From contig JAOBSW010000496.1 of the NCBI GenBank assembly GCA_026214975.1, positions 1-64,000 on the forward strand: DNA of 64,000 nt. Reading direction: 5' to 3'. This DNA is from Gentiana macrophylla. Its lineage: Eukaryota; Streptophyta; Magnoliopsida; Gentianales; Gentianaceae. The position numbers were made by a program, and so were the translations under genes. Positions 12,073-24,172 of the stretch are shown here, piece after piece. The notes beneath the pieces are model-generated. The model searched no databases, was not told the origin of the DNA, and saw only the letters and a program-made list of their open reading frames with translations. Positions within the stretch are counted from its first letter, which is position 1, and the number at the start of each line of letters is the position of its first letter.

Positions 12073-13139
12073 TGCTAGTAGATAGATATATATGTAATAG
12101 GGTGTGCTCTAAAAACAATTATTGCTTGTCATTAAGGGCAAGTGGGAGATTGTTATGTGTAGTTCTCGAAAGACAATTTATGTAATTGTTTTTATTTAAT
12201 AAATGATAGATTTTATTTCATCTTATTATTTGGTTTGTGCTTATATTTAATACATTGCTGAAAACACCTAGTCGTATCTTATGTAGCCATATAACTTAGT
12301 GTGTGTCACACATGAGGATTAAGTTTATGGTGATACACTTGAACTATTAGTCCATGGTGAACTTAATCAAAGTATGGGGTCTATTGATTAAACCACCATT
12401 AATGCGCTTAGAACACTTTAAGGTGTGACCGTCTTATCCGGACCGTTGATATTGGTTAACTAAGTGGGGCATTTATCTATGATGTAGTCATATAGGACTG
12501 GACCGATTTAATCTGAATTTCTCATATAATTCCGTGATTGAGAAATCTCATTAAATCACAAGATGATCATAAATGGATTAACCTTAATCTGAAGTGATTG
12601 CATACTCTACTTGTTTGAGGATAGGGTTTGATGTGTTCGTTAAGGATCGCTAAGAGGCGCGGTCGAATCACTTTCACGTTGGCACTAATGCGGAATGAGT
12701 GAAGTGTGTGTCTCACAAATATGGAATTCATTCATTCTACGAAGTAGAAAGACAATCCCTTATTTGTTAATTCTAGAAAGCGATCGATCGGCGGAGTTTG
12801 TATGGTTATGAACTAAATGATCACTAGTGGGTTAATGGTAAATAAGGATAAGATGTATTGAATTAGGTTCTGAGAAATAATCCCGCTTCATTACGGATAG
12901 TCTATGGAGGGTTTAATGCGTATGTAATAATTATATCAATGGACACTTATCGGCTCGGCGTTTTGAGAATAATTTATATCTATAATCGATAGAGTTGATT
13001 TGATTTATGGTGGCGTAGTTACGTGTAAGTGCATGCGATGAATATTTTATTAAATTTATTGTAGCAGCTTGGTTATGAGTCCATGGTCCCGGGTTGGCTC
13101 TAACTGCGAGTGTTTTCGTTTTATGGAAAGCGAGATTAT
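12073..13139 (+). mobile_element. Copia LTR fragment inserted in integrase, copy 1 (right end truncated)
   Basis: The inserted sequence begins TGCTAGTAGATAG. It carries a short piece of internal 3' sequence and a polypurine tract (GGCAAGTGGGAGAT, 12137-12150), then an LTR starting TGTTATGTGTAG at 12151. It matches 42149-43230 but stops at about 13139, where an unrelated Copia RNase H fragment starts. LTR beginnings of this kind (GTGGGAGATTGTTAGGTGTAG) are common among plant Copia elements. Confidence 0.65.
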
Positions 13140-13299
13140 GAGCAATGTGCCACGACACTTGCATTATCACATAATAGTATAACAGGCATCTGAACGGGAA
13201 TTTTCAAATCCTGTATGATGTAAATCAATCATAGGAGTTCATAAACAGCATTTTCCTTAGCCCTGTACTCAGTCTCTGATGAACTTCTTTCTATAGTAT
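13140..13299 (-). pseudogene. Copia RNase H fragment
   Basis: Translated on the minus strand, this gives the start of a Copia RNase H: SSSETEYRAK, then a broken segment, then a CDNASVVAH-like motif. It is only about 50 codons and contains at least one frame break. It lies at the junction of the two copies of the duplicated block and belongs to neither copy's order of domains, so it is junction filler from another Copia element. Confidence 0.6.
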
Positions 13300-13705
13300 T
13301 GTTAGGAACATTTTATTATGTTTTGATGATGGCCATACTAGCTGTTATAGCAAGCCTGAAATCCGGTAGAGTGAGAAGTAAAACTTGGTAGGATGGAGAA
13401 GTAAAGCAATCCGGTAGAGGGCGCTTGACCTTGTACGAGAGAGAAGCATGAAGATAAAGGTCGACTTATAACCGAGGAAATGCAGTGATTACCCTGGATA
13501 AGTCTAAGTGATGAAACTCATTGATAAATATGGTGTGCCAGATCTCACCCAAATTAAGAATCGGTGAAAGTACAAGGACTCTTGTAAACTCAAAGAAATC
13601 AAGGAAATGCAGCGTGAACGGCAAAGTGAGCGGACTATCAGTGATAAAGACAAAGCGGTGAAGGAAGATCTAAGCGAGAAAAGTCGGAAGGATCACTTAA
13701 CCGTT
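13300..13705 (+). repeat. SIRE-like LTR, 5' fragment (start of copy 2 block)
   Basis: It starts TGTTAGGAAC exactly at an LTR terminus and matches 7719-8181. It then jumps to sequence equivalent to 9285 onward, so about 1.1 kb present in copy 1 (the rest of the LTR, the primer site and leader) is missing here. No polypurine tract precedes it. Confidence 0.75.
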
Positions 13706-14247
13706 ACATCCGCTTCCATAGCGGCCTCGCGCTTAATCGGCCCAACCGTGGCGCGGCACCTGGGTAAATGCGGCCATAGCACGCCCCTCACGGTGAGTCG
13801 TTTCGCGATATACCATCTACCTAAGACTATACGCTTCATAGCATGCCACTTAATCCGGCGCTCTCAAGCTCGGCACTCGAGATAGCGCTTATGAGCCATA
13901 CGCCGATACAGCAAGCCACTCCATAGCAAGTCTTCTTAGTAAAGGTATATCAAGCCACCGACAACTTTACTCCCTGCCTTCCATTTTGGCATAAATGAAC
14001 AAGGAAAAGAGTAGGGGGGCCATTGATACTCAAACCCATAAAAGAACTGTGAATCAACAATTAGGCCTATACGGAAGCCCATACCGGATAGGGTCCTTGG
14101 CCCAATGAATCTGCACCGACGTAAGCCGGATAGAGGCCAAGAATTAGCATATAAGCCTTCAACCCACAACCTACCAGGCACAAAGCGAAGCATCTGGGGG
14201 CTGGCCAGCCCGCCCCTCAAATCACAAGTCCTCATTTTCGGACCAAG
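13706..14247 (+). repeat. Old LTR-like sequence, copy 2 (left part)
   Basis: It matches 9285-9817. It is interrupted at 14248-14252 by the target duplication of the Copia element, and the same sequence resumes at 45609. No coding sequence is supported. Several frames open on the minus strand are shadows of repeat sequence. Confidence 0.6.
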
Positions 14248-14252
14248 CCCAC
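14248..14252. other. Target site duplication (left) of Copia copy 2
   Basis: CCCAC here pairs with CCCGC at 45604-45608, just outside the two LTRs, with one mismatch. It marks the insertion of the Copia element into the old LTR-like sequence. Confidence 0.65.
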
Positions 14253-14358
14253 TGTTATAATAGGATGGGGAATCCATATGCAAGATAGATAAAAAAACAG
14301 ATGCAATCTAGCAGTAATAATCAATAGAAATAACAAAAACAAGAAGAACACAGGATTT
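14253..14358 (-). repeat. 3' LTR of Copia copy 2, left piece
   Basis: It starts TGTTATAA and matches the start of 9818-10698 and 45117-45603. It is cut at GATTT (14354-14358), the target duplication of the Gypsy element, and resumes after 39934. Confidence 0.85.
14354..14358. other. Target site duplication (left) of the Athila-like element
   Basis: GATTT here is repeated at 39930-39934, and joining across the two restores the Copia LTR sequence (compare 9915-9935 and 45210-45230). Confidence 0.9.
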
Positions 14359-15800
14359 TGATCGCGTGCAAAGCACTTACTAGCAATAGGACTAGGTCTA
14401 TCGCAGTAGAGTACTGGCAAATCAAGGTCGATCCCACAAAGACTCGTAAGAACATCTAATTATCAAGATTGATCTTGTCACGATAACGGTCTACGACCAA
14501 CTATAATATATATAGTAGTAAAATTGGTAACAATCAACTAGCAAGATTTTGCAAGTTCAACGAAGCAAACTAGAGTTTCTAATGTATTAGTTCAATTATG
14601 AGTAATTGGTTATTCCCCCCACACATGCTGTGATCCTCTCTATTGGCGAATTTATTCATTGTTCAGCTACTGGTACAACTCACTAACCTATCTACTCCGA
14701 CAATGGAAGTAGATAATCAATCACATAAGCTACCCTCCTTAATTGGTCGAAATAGCCCATACATGAAATAGAACTAGAAGCGATCGATATTGAGCCACCT
14801 AACTCATACCGATAACCCGCCTAGGCGGTTGCCGAGATTGACCCGTGCGTTCTAAGGTCCATCAAGATAATGTCTAATTAACACTTCACTAATGATCCTT
14901 CATGTTAATTTACGATAACATGCAAATAGTTGATCGAGGCTAAAAACACGTAAATTAAGTCTATCGATCAATGTAGCGGGCACCGATTATCATGAATTAG
15001 TAATTTACTAGGTATCGAGATCTAGCGATATAGACCGTCGCGGATCCGAACAAGCATAACTACTATTTCATGATATCTTCACCAACGAATCAGATCTATA
15101 ACACATGGGGTAAAATAAACTAACTACTACATAATTAAACTAAATAAGCAATTAAAACATACTAGTCGAATAGAACAATGATAGACCTACATCTTGGAAA
15201 AGACAGAAAATCATACCCTCGAAGGCGGCGTAGATCTCCTTGAGATCTCTCACTGGCGGAGACTCTGTCGTCTCTCTAACCAGAACTCATAAAACTATTA
15301 AAATAAAGAACTAAGAACTTTTATTGCATAATATTTGTCTTGAAAATTGTACACTTTTGTTCTGAGGCAAAGCCTCTTATTTATAGCTATCTAAACCGAC
15401 TTAAGGACATCTAGTTCGACCCCTCATCCAAGAAAATGTGTTTGGAAGATTACGGACCCTCGGTAAGTCGGCACCGCCTCCCGGGTTACCGGGGTACTTT
15501 GTCTTTTTCTTCAACCGACTTAACTTGGATGCTTACGGAATACCTAGGCCCAATCCTATCATTGATCCACTCAGATTCGTCCATCATGCTCATTGATATT
15601 TCGTATCACGAAAATCATCAAATAATGCACGAAATAATATCGAAATAGGAAAATAAGCGCCAAAGTGCAGATTTCTCGACTCACGAACCCAACATATGAT
15701 ATTCAACTCAAATGGTTCATATTTATAGGTGAAACCACAATTTTAGCTCATAATGGATAGAGTATTGATGCCGTAAGATAGACCATTTTAATCGTCATCA
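14359..15800 (-). repeat. 3' LTR of the Athila-like element
   Basis: 1442 bp, starting TGATCGCG and ending CGTCATCA on the plus strand, and matching 38477-39929. The sequence just after it (ACTACCCCCACTAGCC) is the complement of a polypurine tract. Differences from the partner LTR are concentrated in a few GC-rich patches, for example around 14810-14850. Confidence 0.92.
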
Positions 15801-16977
15801 ACTACCCCCACTAGCCTTACTGCGCGTCCATGGCTTGAGTATCAAGGCGGAATGTACCTCCAAGAACAATCCCCATCAACTACCACATATTCAATAAAGA
15901 TTTCCGGCAGAAACATACATCAAGCCACAATCCATAAGCTCCCCATTAATCACTACTTACCACGCATCAATGTGTCGTGTGATGAATCAGTTGTGATAGT
16001 GCGTTCGTGAGAAGAATCAAGTTGTATTAACCACACAATCTTAACTTGCTTGCGCATACACTCGCTCATCTTGCTTTCAGACATGGTTACACAACATGGT
16101 ACCGTAATTGGTTCGGGTGGACTCGGGGATTGAGCATCGCTCTTAAGTCCTCGTTTATTTCTTTTTATGTGAGGGTCGTGCCCTTTTTACGAGTTCGATT
16201 CCGTCACTTGCCTTTATTGCATATCTATTTTTCTTCTTTTTTTTTACGGCATATTTCCTCACTTTTTCTCTTTCTCTCACAAGTCCGTGTGTCGGTCACC
16301 TTTTCGTCATCCAAGTTGCTTTCCTCGTCTTACAACAATTTGTTTGAAGTATATGAGCAGGACAAATAATGATTCCCAGTTAAAACAATTCATCAACTAA
16401 TCTTAAACACTTCTCACTCAGATTATGTGCTCAAATATTGATTGCAATGATAGAATAATAATTAATAAGTTACTACTTCATGCAACATAATATAAGCTCA
16501 TTCTTTCATACTAAATTGAATATGCTATAGTTCACTTCAAATTGAACTTGGGCTCCTTTTCTACCGATTCCTTACTCGAAAATGTGCAAATAGCAAGCTA
16601 AAAACAGTGTTAAAAATTTCAAAAATATTCCCAACTTTCGACTACCCAGCTAAGGCCGCCTACCCCACTTATCATAGACATTGTCTCTAATGACTAATAA
16701 TAATGAAAAGGAAAAGTACTTAGCTCTGGAAATGTTGGTTGAGCCAAAAGCGAATCTGGGGCGTAATCATTAGCTCCTAGGTCATTCCTCTTCCAAGTTG
16801 TTACCTGCTTTGTCCAAAATTCTTCCAAAAGCTGTGAGTAACATACGGAGGGCAACAAGAAAATAAGGTGGCGGTAGTCGTGCATACCGTAGGAATGCAC
16901 AAAAACAGGTTAAGCCACTTTATTCTTTCATCGGCTTAAGCAAGACGTGAAAACTTTTACGAGGTTATCACATGAGA
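15801..16977 (-). other. 3' untranslated region of the Athila-like element (left part)
   Basis: About 1.2 kb between the LTR and the Copia insertion. The polypurine tract is at 15801-15816 on the minus strand. An open frame on the plus strand at 16046-16369 and one on the minus strand at 16694-16900 show no known domain and look like chance. This segment joins 32426-32650 once the Copia element is removed. Confidence 0.7.
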
Positions 16978-16982
16978 ATCGT
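16978..16982. other. Target site duplication (left) of the SIRE/Maximus-like element
   Basis: ATCGT here is repeated exactly at 32421-32425, flanking a pair of LTRs with TGTTGG/CCAACA ends. Confidence 0.9.
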
Positions 16983-18665
16983 TGTTGGTCCCTTGAAAAG
17001 GCTTTGGTTAAGTTTAAAGGGGGGTGAATAAACTTAAGACTTAAAACTTTTGGAGTTAACAAACTCGGCCAACCCGACTCTTTGATACCTCGATGGTCTG
17101 GCGATACCTCGATAACTTTGTTGATACACGGTAGTCTCTTGTGAGTTGAGTTCTTGAATTTGTGCGTGAATTATATCAAAAATTAAGCCTTATTACTTGT
17201 TGTTAAATATGATACTAAGTATTAGATACTCATTAGTGTATGTGTGTGATTTCGATTTGCTAGATTGATAGGTTGATGTATATAGTAAACTAAATGAGAA
17301 TATAAGTGAGAAAGTAAGTAGGCAAATTTTATAGTGGTTCAGGTGGTGTAATCTGTTAGTCCACTCTTCTCTGTGATGTTGGAGGTAATTCACTAGAGAT
17401 CTTTAATGTAGTTGTTACAAAGATTCCTAAGTTGCTTGTCCTTCACCAATAACTATGGCTTCATTGAACACTTGGAATAGGTAGGATTCTTTGCTCCAAA
17501 GTCTTCCACTTGGTCCTTGAAGGGTAGGATTGCCTATTCACGGCTCCACCACAAACAACGATCTTTCACACCCACGGATGCTTTCTTTGTCTTTGTGAGT
17601 TCTTTATAAAATAAAGTTGAATCAAGTAAATGATTGATTGCGGCGACTTGATTAGGATGATATAATCGACTTGCAGTCTTCAAGTGTGTAAACTTGATGT
17701 AGCTTGAATCTGAGAATACACTTGAAGATTTTCTCTGGATCGATAGCTTTAAGCTCGATTAAGTTCGGTGGGGTGTTTTATTTCAGAATTTTTCTTATAT
17801 TTTCTCTTAAAATTCATCAATCATCATCTTTTACGAGTTGGAAGTCCTCTATTTTTAGGTAGGATGGCATGTGACTTGTATTTGAAATTCAAATATAATT
17901 TGTTCCTTGTTTTTGTCCCATTTGACTTGCTTTATGTCACTATTCATAGGGGTGACCTTTATCAAGATCCTTTTTGTGATGCGATCATCCCACCTGACTT
18001 ATATCCATTGGACAAAATCTTTGAATTATCCCAGCGTCCTTTTAATCTCAACCAGCGATTTTTGATAAGTCGAGAGGTTGTTATTTATCATTTTCAATGT
18101 AATCTTCCAATGTAATCTTGATTTAATCGAGGTATATTATCATCGATTTCATCGATCTGTTGTAATACCTATCGGTTCTTTGAAACGACAATTTCTTTGT
18201 GTATCAAATACAATGCAGCTGATTGCTTTTATCTAACTTTTATTTGTGAAGTTAGATTACACCTTTTTGCAAATAACTAAGTTCCAATCACCATCCAACT
18301 AAAGGAACTTAGACCTTCTAGATAAGGTATATGTAATCAGTTTAGGTCATCACAGACTTGCCTAAATTCTGATTCCATATCCTTGACTTTAATTACTAAG
18401 TTTGATCCCTTAGCCTTCATTAAGCGAGTTTGAGCCCTCATCCGCCCGGTCTTGGCGGGTTCTGATAAGTCTACTAACCTAACTACCCTACCGGCTAGAC
18501 TAGTCTCTTTGAACTAAGTCGGTGACCTTTCTGATGCTTGTTTGATCAAACCTATGCAAAGATCAAACTCTAATAAACCTATACATTTGATCTAGACATC
18601 TTTTTCTTTTGCACTATAACAGATTGATCGGCACTCATCACTAAAACATAGAAATAAGTCCAACA
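16983..18665 (-). repeat. 3' LTR of the SIRE/Maximus-like element, complete
   Basis: 1683 bp with perfect 6 bp terminal inverted repeats (TGTTGG/CCAACA). The right LTR matches its two ends (29094-29385 and about 31716-32420) but lacks about 650 bp from the middle, where the fold-back insert lies. Internal open frames such as 17768-18115 are not genes. Confidence 0.93.
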
Positions 18666-18680
18666 ATTTCCCCTTTTTGG
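18666..18680 (-). other. Polypurine tract of the SIRE/Maximus-like element
   Basis: Plus-strand ATTTCCCCTTTTTGG reads CCAAAAAGGGGAAAT on the minus strand, directly before the 3' LTR. It closely matches the tract at 7706-7718. Confidence 0.85.
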
Positions 18681-18822
18681 TGATGATGCCACTACCCTCA
18701 CTAATGACAAAGCAAAAGATTGAAAACAAAAGCAGAACAAATTCGGTGATTTTCATTATAAACATTTGTTCAAGTTATTCTGATCTAGCATCGGCAAAGA
18801 TAAAACAGATAATTATGCTGAT

Positions 18823-21800
18823 CTACTGTCTTCTTTCTCTTTCTTCTCTTGCTTTCTCAGCTTGTTCTTGATAAGCTCTTATTTCTTCTATCATCTCTCT
18901 CATCCATTCATTTTCAATCAAAGTGAAGTCAATGTAGGAGTTCACTTCCTTCCACCACTTCCATGCTTCAGGTAGGATGAGGTTGATTTGATTGACTCTG
19001 AATCCCATTCTCATGTAAAGCTCTTTAAATTCATTCAGTGAGTCCTTAGCTTTTGTGATAGGCAAACTCCTTTCACCTCTACCACTTCTTCCACCTCTTC
19101 CACCTCTGTAACTTGCCCTCAAGGCTCACAACCCTTGCTTACCAAAACTTCAATCCCAAGAATGAGTTTAAACCTTCATGAAACCCACTTGTCATGGTAA
19201 GGTTTCATACATTATAGTATTCATTCTTGTATTGTTTGAGGAGATCATCAATAAGTTGAACTCTGCAGTGCGAGTTTCACTGAATGCATTTGTTTCATTC
19301 TCCCATTTCTTCTTAGCAAAAATCCTTGCGGCCTCTTTTTTGCTCTGCTTTGTTTGGCCCTCTCCCCCTTAATGACATCATCAACAAAAGCGGGATGATG
19401 AGGCCATGAACACTCTCTGTGTGATAACAGATTACTCAGTTTTCCTTCCATAATTTCATTTCTTGTATCAAGCTGCGGTAATCCTTGATTGCGAGTTTGC
19501 TCGAGTAGAGTTGATCCTCTCGGTAAGCTTAGGATCCAATCCGGCCAAGTTGAGATGTTCAGCTGACCTCGGCGAGGCTTAGGAGTTTGAGCAAGTTTAT
19601 CAAGTTTTTGATGAATAGAAGCAAGTTGGTCTTTCAAAAACTTCTCTTTCAGTGTATTTCCTTGCTTGATTCCCCTCGCATCTAGCATCATATTATTAAC
19701 AGCATTTTGAGTAGATGTGAAATTTGAAGCAACTGTTTCAGTAGATTGTCTATTGTCATTCACCAGCTTCATCAGTTCCTCAAATCTTTGTTCTTGTCTA
19801 TCCAGTTGAGTTCTTAAGCTGTTGCATGTCATTCTGGCGAGTCCTCAACTCATTCAACACTTCTACTAGCACTCGCTTTGGTCATTTCTCCAGCAACCCC
19901 ATCAGCAGGCTCTTCTACATTATATTGTGCCCTTTGTCTGCTGATGACCATTGCTTTACTCATGTCTCTCCCAGCAGGGGGAGGTCCTTCCTCAACCATA
20001 GCACCAAGAATATCTTCCATTATAGGATCTTGTGTAGGTTCATCCTTCACTGGTTCATCATCAGTAGATCCATTAATTTGAAACTCTTCATCACTGTAGT
20101 CATAGTCCAGCATCTGTTCTTCATCATTAACAACTTGTTAGCCCTCTGGTTTGTCTTTCCTCTGATGGCCTTGACTCGAGTAGGCTCCACTTCTGGCTGA
20201 CCTCTTCAACAACTCTGACGAGGGGTTTCCTCCAAACCCAAAGATTGTTCCAACTTTGTGTCCTCGACAACTTTGTACCGGTACCTGTTCCAACCTTTGC
20301 TCGGTGATGTTTGAACCTCGGAAAAATTTGAACCTCTGTTCCACTCTTTAAGGATTGAATCTGACTTCATTATCCACTTGAAATCCTTGGACATAACCAA
20401 TCTTTGTTAGGATAGAAGGCGGTTTTGGTAGAGTGTCCTCAATGTCAAATCCATCTTGATATTGAATTGAGTCCTCTGAACTGGCACTAGGTTCACTGTG
20501 GTCAGTAATCCTTTCTTTATCCAAACCAGCACTTTGTTGATCTTTAGATTGTGCAGTAGGTTCTTCAACAAATAATGTAGAGGATTCACCAACCAACCTA
20601 TTTGCAGCACCACTTATTCCATCATTGATCAATGCCTCCAGATCATCCATGGTGAGATCATGCAAGATCCTCATCCATCTCTCGATCTGCTGGCCCTCAT
20701 CAGACCTATCAATGTCAGTGGGTTAAACACGCATCAATAGTGGCTCGCTTGACCGGTGGCTTGGTGGTTGTTTCTCTAGCCACTCTACTTGTCTCCCAGG
20801 AAACATAGGAAAATCATCGCCGGTCGGATGAATCAGCATGCAGTGTGTACTTTGGATCTCACGAACATAATTGCTCCACTTTTCTTCCCCTTCATTCAAT
20901 AGATCCATCGGCCTAAATTGCGACAGCGTTGTATCTATCAAGTCCAGTGTGAAATTTGTCCACACCCGGTGATCAAATGCCTATTCTTCAAATCCGGTCA
21001 TTGGATCGTAATTTGTTTCTATTTCTTGTAGAATCCAAACTTCCATTGGAAATAATTTTGCACTTTCACGAAGTTAGGATCTACTTTGTCCTTTTAGATG
21101 CCTTCTCATATGGCATAGTTGGCTTTCTAAGAGCTGTGTCAGTAGCTTGATGACCTCCAAAGGTCCCAACAAGCAAACTCAAAGTGTCTTCAATAGATGT
21201 ATGAAAGTCAGTAGGTTGTTCAGATAGGATATTGGTCCCTACTACCTCCATTTGCACAACACTTGGTTCCCCCTGACTTATATGCTCATCAGCAGGGTTA
21301 ACAGCAGACTATTCTTCCCCCTGAACTATTGCAGGAATTGCAGGATCTTGAACCAATGTTTCACTCACCCACGGCCCGGTGTAGATTCGGTGGTTTCTTT
21401 GTGGTTCTTCTACAAGTTGCTCAACAACAACATGTGCGGCTTGATAGATTCAACAATAGCAGCGAGGCTTTGGTGCGGCAGACTGATGTGTTTCTCCAAC
21501 AGATTGCTCAGTAGATTCAACATGTTCACTTTCAGTAGGCTCAGCAGCCTTAGCAGGTGAGGATTCAACAACATCAACAGTAGGTTTAGTCTCTGTAGTT
21601 TGCTGTGACTCTCCTGCAGGTTGCTCAATAACAACCTCTACATCCTCAGTAGGCTTGATAATAGTCAATGGCTCAGCATCAATAGCCTCTCCTACTTCTT
21701 CTACTTCTTCTTCTACTGCTTCTTCTTCTTCTTGTGCCCTTTGAGCCTCTAAGTTTTTCAATTGTTTCCCCTTTCCATGTTTCTTTTTGTGAATAATCTA

Positions 21801-22901
21801 TTTCCTTCTCTTGAAAAGTGGCTCATCATAAATTTCAACCACAGTAGGCTTCCTCTTTCTAGTGGCTTCTTTCTGTTGTTCCCTTAAAATCTCAACAACA
21901 GTTTTTCTAGCGATTCTAAGCGAGGTCGATAATCTCAACCAGTTTGCACCTCGTGAGACTCGTGATGCATTCTGTTTGCTTCCTTGTTCTTTTAGGCTTT
22001 AACATTTCTGTTATCTTCCTTGTGTCAGCAGCCTTTCTCTTCTCAGTGGTCTTCTTTAGTGCAGCAGGTTTGACAGAATTCTTAGTAGTTTGCTTCACCT
22101 GCTCACCACCAGTATCACCATCATCTCCATTGTCATCACTATCAGTAGCTTCAGCAACACCTTCTTCATCATCATCCAGACCAGGGAGAGCATAATCAAT
22201 CTCTTTCTTGTATCTGGATTGATTAATCTTTTCAGGTGCTACATCGAGGAATCTCCAAATGATTAATGAGTTACGAATCATTAATCTAGAGAGTAAGGCC
22301 TTGGATTTCCTCTTTACTTCTCTTTCCTCTTTTGTAACCTTCTTCATGTAATGAATGAAATACCCAGCCCAATCAAACTTCATACTTACGCAAATAATCA
22401 TCAGCGACTCTATCTTGGGTCTGATAGAGTATCCATACTTCAACCGATTACTAATATATTCTTTGCAATGATTTTGCTCAGCAGGTTGTACTCATACCCA
22501 ATGTGTCTAACATTGATGCCTGGAGTTGATTTGATGCCTTCATTTGTCTTGATCTTATCAACTAAATCCATCTTGGATAATCCCATTTCCTTAGGATTTA
22601 CTGGACCATCTACTACTTCTTCGAAACCAAAAACTTCCCTCCGTAGACTTGGGGAAATCTCAATCTCCTGGGCATTCACAGTTGTTTTGAATGCCTCTGT
22701 TCCTTCACAATGTTCTTCCAGAAGCTCACAACATTTGTGTATGAAATTGTTTCCAGTCTTATATTAAGCACATTCTCCAGACCTTCATACCTCCTTATTC
22801 TTCGACCAATGTTGATTGCTAGTTCAGTTTTATTAGCATCAACAACGAAACCTCTCACACTTTGGCTTGTTCCAATCTGAACATCAATCTTCTCCGCCAT
22901 T
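18823..22901 (-). pseudogene. Extra (envelope-like) ORF of the SIRE/Maximus-like element, broken
   Basis: A long coding region between RNase H and the 3' LTR. It begins with MAEKIDVQIGTSQ at 22901 and continues in shifting frames: 22901-22676, 22679-22440, 22443-21916, 21761-21450, 20965-20723, 20674-20348, 20113-19850, 19832-19248 and 19122-18823. The first part has a conserved-looking globular segment. The middle is very rich in Glu, Thr, Pro and Ala, with acidic runs near 22150 and 21730. The piece at 19832-19600 is coiled-coil-like, and the end has an RG-rich stretch. SIRE-group elements carry such an ORF, sometimes called envelope-like; I see no clear signal peptide or membrane segment, so a membrane role is not supported here. 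At least eight frame breaks separate the pieces. Confidence 0.6.
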
Positions 22902-23128
22902 GTTAAAGAAAAATAAGATGAAGAAGATAATTTCTCAAATCTGTGTTCACACAGTATAAAAACAGAAAGAATAAATCTGAGATTTTGCAAGTAGAGAGTA
23001 TCTTCTGTGTAATAGGTCTGTATAAATAGATAGGGAGTGGTTGTAACTGTCAGTGCACATACATCCATATCAACCACGATTAATCTGAGTGAATGCTGTC
23101 TTGACACGTGACCCATTACTTTCTCCAT

Positions 23129-23560
23129 AACGTTTGTAACCGTTGGATCGTGTTAACTGCGGTTATAAAGGATAAAATAAATATCCCGCCAATATGCTTT
23201 TTGACTTTAAAAAGTTTGACTGTGTAACGTTTCATTCAGCAGGGTTGGTCTCAGTAGGGTTAGCTCAGCAGTCTGCTGATAAAGATGCATCAGCAGCCTG
23301 CTGACATAGTAAATCTGCTGATCCTTGATTTCTTCTTGTTTTGTTCAATTGATAATACAAGATGAAGTTTAATACCAATGACTGATCTGTCAAGTGAGCT
23401 CACCCAATCATGACAAAGACCAATCCCCTTGGCAACCTCATTTGCTCAATTGTACAAACATAAATACATGGAATTGTTGATACCAATGACTAATCTGCTA
23501 AGTGATCTCACTCAACATAGCAAAGACTAATCCCCTTGGTGAATTCCAGTACACTGCTGA
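23129..23560 (-). other. Spacer between RNase H and the extra ORF
   Basis: No convincing coding sequence. It has repeated CAGCAG/CTGCTG words (about 23235-23325) and a near-duplicate stretch: TACCAATGACT(G/A)ATCTG followed by AAGACCAATCCCCTTGG-like text, at about 23371-23436 and again at about 23480-23540. The spacer may carry the untranslated leader of the extra ORF. Confidence 0.45.
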
Positions 23561-23563
23561 TTA

Positions 23564-23872
23564 TTAGTCAACTTTGATAATTCCAAGTTCAGTCCTTAGT
23601 TTAGCAAATCTATCACTATCAAGTGGTTTAGTGAAAATGTCAGCAAGTTGATATTCAGTAGGGATATACAGAACCACCACATCCTTCTTTTCAACATGAT
23701 CTCTTATAAAATGATGTCTCACATCAATGTGCTTGGTTCTTGAGTGCAAGACAGGATTTTCTGTGATAGCAATTGCACTTGTGTTGTCACACATTATTGG
23801 AATTTCTTTCTCCTCAATTCCATAATCCCTTAATTGTTGTCTTAGCCAAAGTACTTGTGCCTGAAACTTCAA
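23564..23872 (-). pseudogene. Copia RNase H (SIRE/Maximus-like element)
   Basis: A 102-codon open stretch covering the C-terminal half of a Copia RNase H. Visible landmarks are the VLWLRQQL segment, the CDNTSAIAI motif with its catalytic Asp, the SRTKHIDVRHHFIRDHV segment, and the terminal ADIFTKPL motif that ends nearly all Copia polyproteins. The enzyme degrades the RNA strand of the RNA/DNA hybrid during reverse transcription. The upstream half (23873-24170) is frame-broken. The stop at 23564-23566 looks like the natural end of the polyprotein. Confidence 0.85.
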
Positions 23873-24172
23873 GTGACAATGTATTCGGCCCGAGTGGAAG
23901 TTGATATTGAGTTATGTTTCTTGCTAAACCAGGAAACCAGTCTATTTCCCATTAAGTGAGAGTCCTGCGGTGCTTTTTCTATCAATCTTGCATCCAGCAT
24001 AATCAGAATCTGAGTAGGATATAACTTTGAAACTTCCATCCTTGGAATACCATATCCCTACTCCCAAAGTCTCTTTTAGATATTTGATAACTCTCTTGAC
24101 TGCACCTAAGTGACTTTCTTTAGGTTTAGATTGAAACCTTGCACAAACACCTCTGACAAAGGATATATCAGG

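Larger units (their letters stand above)
9818..13139 (-). mobile_element. Truncated copy 1 of the deleted minus-strand Copia element
   Basis: This block matches 14253-14358 + 39930-43230. It contains the 3' LTR, a polypurine tract, reverse transcriptase and integrase remnants on the minus strand, a MITE, and a plus-strand Copia LTR fragment, all in the same order and at the same junctions as the other copy. Everything upstream of the integrase core (gag, protease, 5' LTR) is absent here. The shared insertions show that the two copies arose by duplication of DNA, not by two transpositions. Confidence 0.8.

Noticed and set aside
16046..16369. 107-codon plus-strand open frame
   Set aside because: It is on the strand opposite to its host Gypsy element, within the 3' untranslated region, with a Ser/Leu/Phe-rich sequence and no known domain.
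19826..22767. Plus-strand open frames (for example 19826-20200, 21944-22195, 22351-22767)
   Set aside because: They are mirror frames of the minus-strand extra ORF of the SIRE-like element; no domain or start context supports them.
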